From assembly GCF_001939075.1 (NCBI RefSeq), contig NZ_MPTA01000003.1, positions 62,001-126,000 of the forward strand: a stretch of DNA of 64,000 nucleotides, given 5' to 3'. The notes below the pieces were generated by a model that did no database searches, was not told the origin of the DNA, and saw only the letters and a list, made by a program, of their open reading frames with translations. The stretch's first letter is position 1, and each line of letters opens with the position of its first letter. A program made the translations under genes and the position numbers. This DNA comes from Paenisporosarcina indica. GTDB taxonomy: Bacteria; Bacillota; Bacilli; Bacillales_A; Planococcaceae. Shown one piece after another: positions 27,349 through 35,859 of the stretch.

Positions 27349-28590
27349 ATGTGTTCATTACTAATCAAAAATGCACGTCTTGAAACAGGCTTTATTTTTG
27401 AAAATACACGTATTGTTGGTACAGAGACAAGCATATATGATGTATTAATCAAAGACGGAATAATTGTAGAAATAGAAAAGAACATACCGCAATCTAGTTA
27501 TGAAGTATTAGACGCTGATGGGAAATTATTAATGCCTTCTTTTAGAGAAATGCATATTCATGTTGATAAAACCTATTTCAGTGGTCCATGGAAAGCATGT
27601 AAACCGATTACGAACGGGATTCTCACAAGAATCGAAGAGGAACAGGTACTTCTTCCCAATCAACTTCCCTATGCTCAAGATCGTGCAGAAAATATGATTC
27701 AATGGTTAATCTCACAAGGTCATACGCATATTCGTTCACATTGTAATGTTGATCCACAAATTGGTACTCAACATATTGAACTTACAAAGGCAGCATTCAA
27801 AAAGTTTGAGGAACAGGTTACATATGACATCGTTGCATTCCCTCAACATGGTTTATTACGATCAAAAGTAGAGCCTTTAATTCGAGAAGCGATGAGAATG
27901 GGCGCAACATTAGTTGGAGGCGTTGACCCTTCAGTAATTGATCGTGATATCGATCGTTCTTTAAACTTAACAATGGATATCGCGGTTGAGTCCGGAAAAG
28001 GAATCGATATTCATATTCATGATCCTAACTCATTGGGTGCATTTGAATTTTATAAACTTGCCGAGTTAACCAATCAAGCAAATAAACAAGGCCAGGTCAC
28101 AATAAGCCATGCTATCGCGTTAGGCGATTTATATGGGAAAGAATTAGAAGAAATGGTATCGGCACTGGCTGAAGCCAAAATCGATGTTACGACAACTGTG
28201 CCAATCAATCGTCCAACCATCCCAATCCCTTACTTGCATGAAAACGGGGTTTCAGTTTCTATTGGCCATGATAGTTTGACCGATCACTGGTCACCTTTTG
28301 GAACTGGTGATACCATCGAAAAACTCAGTCTATTAGCTCAAAGATTTAAATATATTGATGAGTATTCATTAAATCGTTGTTGGAAGTACGCGTCTGGAGG
28401 GATCATGCCTCTTAGTGATAAGGGGGAAGTCATGTGGCCACAAAAGGGGGATCTCGCGAATGTCCTTTTACTTGATGCAGAATGCTCAGCTCATGCAATT
28501 GCACGAAGACGCCCTATTACACATGTAGTATCGCAAGGGAATGTAGTGTTTCATAATGGTGAATCTCTTAAGAAGGAGGTTTTAAAATGA
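27349..28590 (+). CDS. Cytosine-deaminase-like amidohydrolase (first of two)
   Basis: This 413-residue metal-dependent hydrolase is of the CodA-like amidohydrolase group. The metal motif HIH is at residues 69-71 (EMHIHVDKTY), then DIHIHDP, the TISHAIALGD histidine, and GHDSLTDHWSPFGTGD, which matches the cytosine deaminase segment with the catalytic aspartate. Where cytosine deaminase has HCDE, this protein has HIHD, so the proton-shuttle glutamate appears to be Asp. The substrate is therefore likely not cytosine. A GGAGG ribosome binding site precedes the ATG. The second homologue overlaps its end. Confidence 0.8.
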   Translation: MCSLLIKNARLETGFIFENTRIVGTETSIYDVLIKDGIIVEIEKNIPQSSYEVLDADGKLLMPSFREMHIHVDKTYFSGPWKACKPITNGILTRIEEEQVLLPNQLPYAQDRAENMIQWLISQGHTHIRSHCNVDPQIGTQHIELTKAAFKKFEEQVTYDIVAFPQHGLLRSKVEPLIREAMRMGATLVGGVDPSVIDRDIDRSLNLTMDIAVESGKGIDIHIHDPNSLGAFEFYKLAELTNQANKQGQVTISHAIALGDLYGKELEEMVSALAEAKIDVTTTVPINRPTIPIPYLHENGVSVSIGHDSLTDHWSPFGTGDTIEKLSLLAQRFKYIDEYSLNRCWKYASGGIMPLSDKGEVMWPQKGDLANVLLLDAECSAHAIARRRPITHVVSQGNVVFHNGESLKKEVLK

Positions 28591-29801
28591 GTAAAATTAA
28601 GTGGCTATCCAATGTTAAGCTAGAAACCGGAGAAAAATTATTAGAAAATGGGACAGTCGAAACTGAAACTGCGATCTTTCACCTGAAAATTGAAAATGGA
28701 AAAATCGTTGAACAGCTAGATGTCAAAGAACCCATTCCAGCTGGACAAGAAGTAATTAACATGAAACAAAAACTTGCCCTTCCTACGTTTAAAGAAATGC
28801 ATAACCATCTTGATAAAACGTATATGACGCTGGATTGGAAAGCCTGCACACCTGTAGCAAATTTAAAAGAACGATTAACTTTTGAAGCTGCCGAGTTAAC
28901 TTTATTATCAGATACAACTCAACAAAGAGCTACAAAAATGATAGAGACTCTTCTTGAAAATGGATCTACTCATATTCGTACACATGTTAACATTGATCCT
29001 TATATTGGTTTAAAGAACTTAGAAGGTGTAATTGCAGCACTTGATAATTTTAAAGGTAAAGTGACCGCTGATATCATCGCCTTTCCACAACACGGGCTTT
29101 TACGCGAATCCGTTCCAACCTTAATGCGTGAAGCTATGAGAAGTGGTGCTACAATGGTTGGTGGTTTAGATCCTGCAGGTATTGATAACGCAATTGAAAA
29201 ATCACTTTATGAAATCATGGACATTGCAAATGAATTTAATGCGGATGTCGACATTCATCTTCATGACGGTGGGTTTGTTGGATACTATACAACCGATAAA
29301 TGGATTGACATTGTAAAAGATGCAAAATACCAAGGGCGTTCAGCTTTAAGTCACTCTTTTTGTCTAGGTGATATTCCGGTTGCCCAGCAAAAATTAGTCG
29401 CAAGCCGTCTTGCAGAAGAAGATGTGGCCATCATGTCTACCATTCCAATAAATCTTGGTAGAGTCATACCACCAATCGATTTATTAGATGACCATGGGGT
29501 GAAAGTACATTTTGGTTGTGATGGCTTTTATGATTCGTGGAGCCCTTATGGAACGGGTGATGTATTAGAAAAAGCTTCTCGTTTCTGTGAACTTACACGT
29601 AAAATCGACGAAAAATCGCTAAGAAATTCGCTTAAATGGGTCACAGGCGGGATTGTTCCTCTAAATGCTGATGGTCATAAAGTTTGGCCAAATATCCAAG
29701 ATGAGGCAAGTTTCGTATTTTTTGAAGCAGCTTCTTCCGCGGAAGTTATTGCAAGAAAACCAAGTGACCGATTAGTTATGATACATGGTGAATTGGTATA
29801 A
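28587..29801 (+). CDS. Cytosine-deaminase-like amidohydrolase (second of two)
   Basis: This 404-residue paralogue of the preceding gene begins at ATGA overlapping its stop, behind an AAGGAGG ribosome binding site. The metal motif is EMHNHLDKTY, followed by DIHLHDGG, ALSHSFCLGD and HFGCDGFYDSWSPYGTGD. Both copies share HxHD in place of HCDE. Two adjacent, coupled paralogues suggest either a heteromer or two successive hydrolysis steps on related substrates brought in by the neighbouring importer. A terminator follows. Confidence 0.8.
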   Translation: MSKIKWLSNVKLETGEKLLENGTVETETAIFHLKIENGKIVEQLDVKEPIPAGQEVINMKQKLALPTFKEMHNHLDKTYMTLDWKACTPVANLKERLTFEAAELTLLSDTTQQRATKMIETLLENGSTHIRTHVNIDPYIGLKNLEGVIAALDNFKGKVTADIIAFPQHGLLRESVPTLMREAMRSGATMVGGLDPAGIDNAIEKSLYEIMDIANEFNADVDIHLHDGGFVGYYTTDKWIDIVKDAKYQGRSALSHSFCLGDIPVAQQKLVASRLAEEDVAIMSTIPINLGRVIPPIDLLDDHGVKVHFGCDGFYDSWSPYGTGDVLEKASRFCELTRKIDEKSLRNSLKWVTGGIVPLNADGHKVWPNIQDEASFVFFEAASSAEVIARKPSDRLVMIHGELV

Positions 29802-29824
29802 CGTCACCGAAATATGAGGCAAAT

Positions 29825-29860
29825 AAAAAGAGAAAGAAGTCCCCTCTTTCTCTTTTTATT
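29825..29860 (+). terminator. Terminator after the amidohydrolase pair
   Basis: AAAAAGAGAAAGA and TCTTTCTCTTTTT form a perfect 13-bp stem with a 7-base loop and a T-rich end. A similar, degenerate hairpin precedes the second DMT gene at about 35786-35822. Confidence 0.85.
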
Positions 29861-29889
29861 ATGCACCGAAAATGAAAGGCTGGAATTAA

Positions 29890-30774
29890 ATGAATAGAAA
29901 TTGGATTACATACTTGATTCTTTTATTTTGCGTAGTTGCATGGGGTAGTAATTTTGTTTTCGGCTCGATTTTGGTCAATAAGTTTGATCCCAGCTTAATC
30001 GCATTTTTCCGGTTAATTTTTATTCTGATTTTCCTTATTTTTATGACATTCCGAACTGTAAAAGAATCCAAGCTTAACATGCACCATTGGTTATGGTTAG
30101 CCGTTGCAGGTTTTATCGGTATATCTATAAACCAATGGAGTTTTTATGCCAGCCTTCAATATACTGAACCCGTCTCTGCTGCCTTAATCCTCGCCTTATC
30201 ACCAATTGTCACAGCTTTACTTTCAACATATTGGTTTCAAGAAAAGAAAAGCTTTCATTTTTGGTCGGGCTCTTTCGTCGCTTTGCTGGGAGTTTGGTTA
30301 GTCATCACAAAAGGTTCACTACTAGTGCCAAGTATAGGAAAAGGTGAACTATTAATCGGTTTAACAATGCTTTCATTTTCAATATTCCTAGTCTTTGTTC
30401 AACAATTATCTAAATCAATTCATCCTGCTACAATCACTTGGTATAGTAATGTTTTTGGATTAGTTGGCTTGCTACCTTTTATACCTTGGAGGAATACTTA
30501 TCTTGTATGGGATATTCCCTATTCTTATTGGTTACTCCTTATCCTAACAGCCATCATCATGCATGGTTTATGTACTTATTTGTGGAATAATTCTATATAT
30601 AAAGTTGGGGCTACTAAAGCAGCTTTATTATTAAATCTCGAACCTTTTATAGCTATGGTTTTCGCTTTGGTGATACTAGGGCATGGAATTAAAACCTTAC
30701 AATTGATTGGGGCACTGATCATTGTTGTAGGAATTACACTGTCATTTCGGACGCAATCCATGGCAAGTAGATAA
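29890..30774 (+). CDS. DMT-superfamily (EamA) transporter, copy 1
   Basis: This is a ten-helix drug/metabolite transporter of 294 residues, made of two EamA repeats. The first repeat begins LILLFCVVAWGSNFVFG and ends LGVWLVITKG; the second ends ALIIVVGITLSF. Family members export amino acids, nucleobases or other metabolites. The substrate here is unknown. It follows the amidohydrolase pair across a terminator, so it may have its own promoter. A closely similar copy lies at 35860-36753. Confidence 0.85.
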   Translation: MNRNWITYLILLFCVVAWGSNFVFGSILVNKFDPSLIAFFRLIFILIFLIFMTFRTVKESKLNMHHWLWLAVAGFIGISINQWSFYASLQYTEPVSAALILALSPIVTALLSTYWFQEKKSFHFWSGSFVALLGVWLVITKGSLLVPSIGKGELLIGLTMLSFSIFLVFVQQLSKSIHPATITWYSNVFGLVGLLPFIPWRNTYLVWDIPYSYWLLLILTAIIMHGLCTYLWNNSIYKVGATKAALLLNLEPFIAMVFALVILGHGIKTLQLIGALIIVVGITLSFRTQSMASR

Positions 30775-30825
30775 AATGAAGCATAATTAACTTAAGTGCC
30801 CTGTGGGATACATAAGTCCTGAAAT

Positions 30826-30869
30826 AAAAGAGGTGGAGGAAAACGAATCGTTTTTCTCCACCTCTTTTT
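30826..30869. terminator. Bidirectional terminator
   Basis: AAAAGAGGTGGAG pairs with CTCCACCTCTTTT, and AAAACG/CGTTTT extends the stem inward. A-rich and T-rich flanks serve both the plus-strand DMT gene and the minus-strand gene ending at 30946. Confidence 0.9.
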
Positions 30870-30945
30870 GGTTTTCTTTGGTTGGTAATCAAAAGAAAAC
30901 CAGTACATTTAACAACTGATTTTTCGGTTATAGACTTAAATTAAA

Positions 30946-31749
30946 TCATCTACCGTACAGCCAAAAATAAAAAATAGCAAGATAGACTTTACGCTCATCG
31001 GTAGAAATATGAGGGCCAAGTTTAATATGTGTATTAGTTGAAATGGCTTGAAACGCTGGATGCAATGCGTATGGGAATATTCCAAAACGATAAGATGCGG
31101 TTAGTAGGGAGTCCTCATCATGAATATCAATATCCCCAGTCATATTTTTAGATTCGATTTTCCTCGGAAGTTTTAGATTACCGAGATATAAAATACCTTT
31201 ATTTTTGAATGTGCTAGTTCTCCATGGCTGGATGTACTCACCAATTATTACATCTTGTTCATTCGTGACTGTCACTCGAAATTGTTTCCATTCATTTTTC
31301 ATGGTAAATGAAAAAACCTTAGAACGATTAAGCGACATCACATCGTAAGTAATCGGTATGATAAGACCCGATGATACAAGAGAGAAGACTGTCAAATACC
31401 TTGAAATCGGTTTTTGCTTTGTTGGTTCCACCACAAACAATTGCTCACCTTCGTGTGAAACTAGATACAAGCGAGAATGAAAAGAAATATCTGTTTGAAA
31501 GTTGAATTCATTTACGGAGAAATCATGAGTTTCGGTATTTGTCATGGTTTCTGAAAGTTTTCGACTTGCCTTTTTGAAATAGGTTGAACTTCCAAAAGAA
31601 ATAAAACCTACTAATAGTACATTTATTAGCGGTTGGAGATCAGAAAAAAATTTAATATAGGTTAAAAATGCAATCAATGGGACTGCAATACTTGCAAGAA
31701 TTCCTGCTCGAAAAGAATAAGTAGAATATCTGGCATATAAATTCTTCAC
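30946..31749 (-). CDS. Membrane protein of unknown function, co-transcribed with the MFS gene
   Basis: I do not recognise this protein of about 267 residues. It has two N-terminal hydrophobic segments (about residues 15-33 and 40-55), a hydrophilic middle, another hydrophobic stretch near 125-140, then a beta-rich soluble region. The start is likely the GTG at 31749, 6 bases after GGGGGTGA; the GTG at 31758 overlaps that ribosome binding site. It begins 48 bases after the MFS stop with no terminator between, so the T-box leader upstream probably controls both. Confidence 0.65.
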   Translation of the reverse strand: MKNLYARYSTYSFRAGILASIAVPLIAFLTYIKFFSDLQPLINVLLVGFISFGSSTYFKKASRKLSETMTNTETHDFSVNEFNFQTDISFHSRLYLVSHEGEQLFVVEPTKQKPISRYLTVFSLVSSGLIIPITYDVMSLNRSKVFSFTMKNEWKQFRVTVTNEQDVIIGEYIQPWRTSTFKNKGILYLGNLKLPRKIESKNMTGDIDIHDEDSLLTASYRFGIFPYALHPAFQAISTNTHIKLGPHISTDERKVYLAIFYFWLYGR

Positions 31750-31797
31750 TTCACTCACCCCCTTACCACTGAATTACGCTTATTTTTAAAATAAGTT

Positions 31798-33012
31798 TCA
31801 ACTATCGACTTGGAGCTGTGACGAAGACTTGGAATTAATTAAAGTAGCAAGTAAAACACATGCAACTAAAAACATTAGGATGGATCCACCCATAACTACT
31901 ATCTTTATTGAAAATAACTGTGCAGCAAATCCAAATAAAAGAACAGCAGACAATTGAATCGAACTAGATACCATCCCATATAAACTCGAGATTCTCCCCA
32001 TAATATCGACAGGAATAGTTGATTGGATAAATGTCATGAACCCAGTATTGGCAAAGGAAAGAAAACACGAGAGGATGAAACATCCAATACCGGCAACTAG
32101 ATAGGTTGTCGATACACTGTAAATGACATAACCGACTGCGACAAAGAGAGAACCAATTGCCATTAATTGTTTTGCTGAAGTGAATCTAATTAGCATGTTT
32201 GTACATACTGCACCCATTAAAAATCCGATTCCTGCCACACTAACCAACGAACCATACGCTGAGTCGGATAAGGTAAGGACTTCCTTCGCAAACGCTACTT
32301 CCATTGAGTCAAGAGCAGCTGTTAGCAACATAACTCCTTGAAAACCCATATATACAAGCACAAAAGGCATCGCCTGCCTACTAAAAGCCCAAACTATGTT
32401 CCAATCATTTTTGATATCATGTAAAGTTATGCCTGTTTTCTCAGTAGTGCTGACAGTTAATTGAGTTGGAAGAAAGAGTGTTAATCCACCTGAGATCACA
32501 AACGTTCCAACATTCACAAATAAAGCCATTTCAAGTGACCCTAACATAAACAACAAACCCGCCACTGCTGGTCCCAATACAAATGCTCCCGAATGTACAA
32601 AACTTAGTAAAGCATTGAATCTTTTACGGTCATGTTTTGGCAACAGCAATGTCATGTATTTAAAAGATGCAGGCTCAAACATCGCCCCAGCCATTTGAAT
32701 GATCATGACAACTGAATAGATAAGAAAGATGGACTCCATAAAAGGAAGCATCAGGATGAAAGCTGCTCTTAATAAATCCAAACTAATCATCAAATGCTTA
32801 GTTGAAGCCCGGTCAATCAAACTGCCTGCCCATACCCCCACTAACATATGGGCAACGGGTTTAATCATATAGAGTCCCGCTACAGCCAAAGCTGACCCTG
32901 TCATTTCAAGAACCATTAAATTAATCGCTAATAAATATATCCATCCTCCGATATTGGCAATACCGACTGCACTCAAATAAAGGACCGGAAACTTCCATTT
33001 CAACTTGTTCAT
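31798..33012 (-). CDS. MFS transporter under T-box control
   Basis: This is a twelve-helix major facilitator of 404 residues, most like the macrolide-efflux-type (MFS_3) group. It has LIDRASTKHLM in the loop between helices 2 and 3 and IPVDIMGRISSLYGM near helix 10. The start is the ATG at 33012, 7 bases after GGAGG; the upstream in-frame ATG lies before that ribosome binding site. The leader is a T-box with a probable ACA (threonine) specifier. The gene is therefore expected to be induced when charged tRNA-Thr is scarce, which points to an amino acid transport role and away from drug efflux. That is inference. Confidence 0.82.
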   Translation of the reverse strand: MNKLKWKFPVLYLSAVGIANIGGWIYLLAINLMVLEMTGSALAVAGLYMIKPVAHMLVGVWAGSLIDRASTKHLMISLDLLRAAFILMLPFMESIFLIYSVVMIIQMAGAMFEPASFKYMTLLLPKHDRKRFNALLSFVHSGAFVLGPAVAGLLFMLGSLEMALFVNVGTFVISGGLTLFLPTQLTVSTTEKTGITLHDIKNDWNIVWAFSRQAMPFVLVYMGFQGVMLLTAALDSMEVAFAKEVLTLSDSAYGSLVSVAGIGFLMGAVCTNMLIRFTSAKQLMAIGSLFVAVGYVIYSVSTTYLVAGIGCFILSCFLSFANTGFMTFIQSTIPVDIMGRISSLYGMVSSSIQLSAVLLFGFAAQLFSIKIVVMGGSILMFLVACVLLATLINSKSSSQLQVDS

Positions 33013-33047
33013 ACGTTTAACCTCCGACATGTTTTATTGAAACAAAT

Positions 33048-33345
33048 AAAAAAATCCCACCTCCAAGACAATTGTCTTGGGGACGAGATTAACATGTCGT
33101 GGTACCACCCCAGTTTGTTCTGATGTCACCATCAGCACCTTTTCAAGTACGGCATAAATTTCATGCTTATACTATAGCTCGATAACAGGAGCACCTGTCA
33201 CACAATCCCCCTTCAGGTAATTTCCCTTTTAAGGTTCCCATGTGAAGCTCAGAGACTTGTTTCAATAATCTTTTTCTTGCCCCTTTGCAGCTACCGGGAC
33301 TCTCTGTTAAAGAAATCGGATTACTTACTCTTCTCTTCATCGCTA
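33048..33345 (-). promoter_or_regulatory. T-box riboswitch, probable threonine specifier
   Basis: On the minus strand, Stem I shows the AGAGAG and GCTGCAAAG-type features. The specifier-loop segment TGAA-ACA-AG follows, with ACA at 33260-33258. The T-box core GGGTGGTACCACG lies at 33110-33098. A terminator stem (CCAAGAC-AATT-GTCTTGG, extended) ends in seven T residues at 33054-33048, and the competing antiterminator is evident from the T-box sequence. ACA is a threonine codon; the specifier position is my reading of the Stem I layout. Confidence 0.88.
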
Positions 33346-33487
33346 ATGATTTTGGTTATCATACCATAAAGAAAATCTATATGTATATAACAAAATTTTA
33401 ATTACTCAGTTATTTAAAATCGTAATTATATTCGTACGTACACACATCGAGCTATATTTCATTTTTCGAAGCACTAAACACATCCAT

Positions 33488-34297
33488 TTAATAAATCAGT
33501 CTAACCACAATTTTTTTAATTGCTTCTTGCAACGGTTTCTGAATAGCTTCTTTTTCTAATAAAAAGTAAGAGGATTTCAAGAAATTCTTAAATGCTAGTT
33601 GAGTGTAGTATGGCTGAAGATCTCCTTTGTAAGATGCTTTCCTTTCAAGAAAGAATTGCTCGCTTTTTAATAACCAATCGATTATTAGTGATTCTGTGAG
33701 ATGATGCTTTGTCAAAGTAACAAACGCACGAGCTATACGCTCCTCTTCATCATCCTTGTAGCCCTCGGCAATCGAGATTAACCGGAATATATTTTCGAGA
33801 ACTTTTTTAGCATCTTCCTCAGTCGATAATGGGTGTTTTATTAATGAGTCTAACAAATCTGCTCCATGAGCAGCGGCGTGTGCCCACCCCTTATGCTCTA
33901 CAAATCCTCTTAAATCTTGTTCTATTGCCATATATTCGTGTGCTTCATCCATTACTTTTCGTATGATCTTTGCATCGATTATTTGATTGGTAGCATCATT
34001 TTCTACTATTGCCGCAAAGAAAAGAGCCGTGAAAGAACGTGTGAAAACGGAATCTGTCATAGGTTTCTCAATATCTAGTGTTAGTAGTTGCTTATATAAT
34101 AATAGATTTAGTACATATTCCAATTGCTGTTTGCTTAGACGATCTACTAATTTACAAAATGCACTATATATTAGCTGGTCCCTTAGTACTGGATCCGTTG
34201 AACCTATATTTTCAATCATGTCATTAAGAATGTCCTTTGTAATACTCTCTTCTTTGCCATTTAGAATATTTTTCAATGCACTTGTCAACTCTGTCAT
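33488..34297 (-). CDS. DUF2785 family protein
   Basis: This 269-residue, mostly helical cytoplasmic protein has the conserved DLRGFVEHKGWAHAAAHGAD segment (about residues 128-147) that marks the DUF2785 family. The function is unknown. The histidines in WAHAAAHGAD might bind metal, but this is not established. There is no membrane segment. It stands alone between the T-box leader and the PadR operon. Confidence 0.8.
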   Translation of the reverse strand: MTELTSALKNILNGKEESITKDILNDMIENIGSTDPVLRDQLIYSAFCKLVDRLSKQQLEYVLNLLLYKQLLTLDIEKPMTDSVFTRSFTALFFAAIVENDATNQIIDAKIIRKVMDEAHEYMAIEQDLRGFVEHKGWAHAAAHGADLLDSLIKHPLSTEEDAKKVLENIFRLISIAEGYKDDEEERIARAFVTLTKHHLTESLIIDWLLKSEQFFLERKASYKGDLQPYYTQLAFKNFLKSSYFLLEKEAIQKPLQEAIKKIVVRLIY

Positions 34298-34349
34298 TTT
34301 CTTTTTCCCACTCCTCTTTGTTCTGTTAGTTAACTTATAAATTCACCCA

Positions 34350-35021
34350 TTACAACACTTTTCTCTTCATTAACCAGGAAATTAATAAGAGCATTCCGCC
34401 AGACCCAAGAGACGCAGTCCAAGGAAATTCGAATGATGGTCCGAATTCGCGGATGAAATAATTAGCTGCCAAAATAATAGCAAAACTTCCTGCGCCATAA
34501 AGTCCAGCTTTTAACATATCCTTCTTCTCGCTGGATTTTTCATTAAATAAAGACTGATGAATTAAACCAAGAATCACTTTCACCCCAAAAGATACACTAA
34601 GTGCTATTAATCCTAAAATAATGATTGTCGGCAGGATATAAACCGTGTCACTTACATCTACAAATATTGAGAAAAGAAGCAATGTGAATCCACGGATAAC
34701 CAAAAACCATCCCATCAAATTAAAGCTGAGTTGCCCTAAAAACTTCACCATATCCCGCTTTTCTTCTGTTGGCAATTGTTCGATGATTTCATCTGCATAG
34801 CCTTTAGGATCATCTCCAAAGATTTCCCGAGCACTTTTACCTTCATCTTGACCCTCAAGTAAATGATCTAACATTTCCATCAATACTTCTTCAGATTGCT
34901 GTTCAGATAAGCTCAATTTTGTTCGTATATACATCAATAACTTAGAGTAATACATCTCATTTTCTTCCGTGAGCAATTCTCTCTTCTGATTGTTCTGTTC
35001 AATTAATTCATTCGCTTTCAT
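34350..35021 (-). CDS. DUF1129/HAAS-like membrane protein, PadR partner
   Basis: This protein of about 223 residues has an N-terminal helical soluble domain (about 1-80, with the ARE/FGDDPKGYADEI pattern typical of proteins encoded next to PadR regulators) and four membrane segments towards the C terminus. It starts at the ATG at 35021, inside the end of padR, with an AAGGGGAAG ribosome binding site. Such partner proteins are common, but their job is unresolved; envelope-stress sensing is one suggestion. Confidence 0.72.
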   Translation of the reverse strand: MKANELIEQNNQKRELLTEENEMYYSKLLMYIRTKLSLSEQQSEEVLMEMLDHLLEGQDEGKSAREIFGDDPKGYADEIIEQLPTEEKRDMVKFLGQLSFNLMGWFLVIRGFTLLLFSIFVDVSDTVYILPTIIILGLIALSVSFGVKVILGLIHQSLFNEKSSEKKDMLKAGLYGAGSFAIILAANYFIREFGPSFEFPWTASLGSGGMLLLISWLMKRKVL

Positions 35022-35352
35022 GTAGATCTTCCCCTTTCCATAAAAGTGCATTGATCGGAACCGACACTTGTTTCCATTCTTCTGAAATCACTTTCAACGC
35101 TTCCTCACCTGCTGTGGTCAACGAGTAGTATTTGCGATTGGGACCCGATTCAGATGGCTTCATCACCCCTCGAATCAGCCCATTTTTTTGTAATCGAAGT
35201 AATACTGGATATATGGTTCCTTCACTAACATCTGATAAGCCTACCTGTTGTAACTTTCGTGATAATTCGTAACCATAAACAAGCTCTTTTTCAATCACAG
35301 CCAGCACACATCCATCCAATATTCCTTTTAGTAACTGACTTCGTAATGACAT
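35008..35352 (-). CDS. PadR-family transcriptional regulator
   Basis: This 114-residue regulator has a winged helix. SVIEKELVYGYELSRKLQQ-type helices, VSEGTIYPVLLRLQKNGLI (recognition helix and wing) and NRKYYSLTTAG mark the family. It overlaps the downstream membrane-protein gene. Two copies of a dyad lie just upstream, suggesting autoregulation. Confidence 0.9.
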   Translation of the reverse strand: MSLRSQLLKGILDGCVLAVIEKELVYGYELSRKLQQVGLSDVSEGTIYPVLLRLQKNGLIRGVMKPSESGPNRKYYSLTTAGEEALKVISEEWKQVSVPINALLWKGEDLHESE

Positions 35353-35370
35353 AGAACCTCTCCATTTCTC

Positions 35371-35430
35371 AGTATTTTGTAAAACAAGGTAGCTATTTAA
35401 AAACTAACTACCTTGTTTTACAAAGTAGTT
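35371..35430. promoter_or_regulatory. Paired PadR operator candidates
   Basis: TTTGTAAAACAAGGTAG (35376-35392) is repeated inverted as CTACCTTGTTTTACAAA (35408-35424), 15 bases apart. Each copy is itself a partial dyad (AACTAC-TTGT...ACAA-GTAGTT). This fits two binding sites for the PadR protein encoded 20-70 bases away. Confidence 0.55.
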
Positions 35431-35658
35431 GTCATTAGTATATGTTTCTAAAGGTACTTTAGTCAACCAATAAAGTTCATAAAACACGAAAAAGAGCAGT
35501 GCCTTGAAAGACGAAATCATGTTTAAGTTGCCGCTCTTCTTATTCGTGTATATGTATCCGTAACCGACATTTCTCATATCTATTCCCCAATAGGTAACAT
35601 CTCTAAAGGAAGGGCTTTCATTTATCAATCAATTTAAGTTCGATCAGAAGTCCGTTAT

Positions 35659-35766
35659 AATGCAGAGGTCGATATTCATCTACTACATGCAACTTCCTCA
35701 GCAGTAGTCGTTGCTAGAAATTCGAATAGCCGTTTAGTTATGATTAATGGTGAATTATTAAAATGA
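35659..35766 (+). pseudogene. Amidohydrolase remnant
   Basis: AATGCAGAGGTCGATATTCA (from 35669) matches the NADVDIHL coding region of the second amidohydrolase (29240-29263). It is joined directly to a copy of that gene's C-terminal end: ATSSAVVVARNSNSRLVMIN here, against AASSAEVIARKPSDRLVMIH there. About 440 bases that separate these parts in the intact gene are missing. This fragment sits directly before the second DMT gene, as the intact gene sits before the first. Confidence 0.7.
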
Positions 35767-35859
35767 CATATGAATTTACTTTATAATAAAAAGAGAAAGT
35801 GACTCCCACTTTCTTCTTCTATTATCTCATCCATCTGAAAGGCAGGAATTTTATACTTG

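Noticed and set aside
33098-33110. The perfect palindrome GGTACC within a longer conserved block, first considered as a protein operator.
   Set aside because: It is the T-box core sequence of the riboswitch, fully explained by that RNA.
35404-35628. A 74-residue minus-strand open frame upstream of padR.
   Set aside because: It would start at a TTG without a ribosome binding site, its end overlaps the PadR operator dyads, and its composition is not protein-like. I treat it as non-coding.
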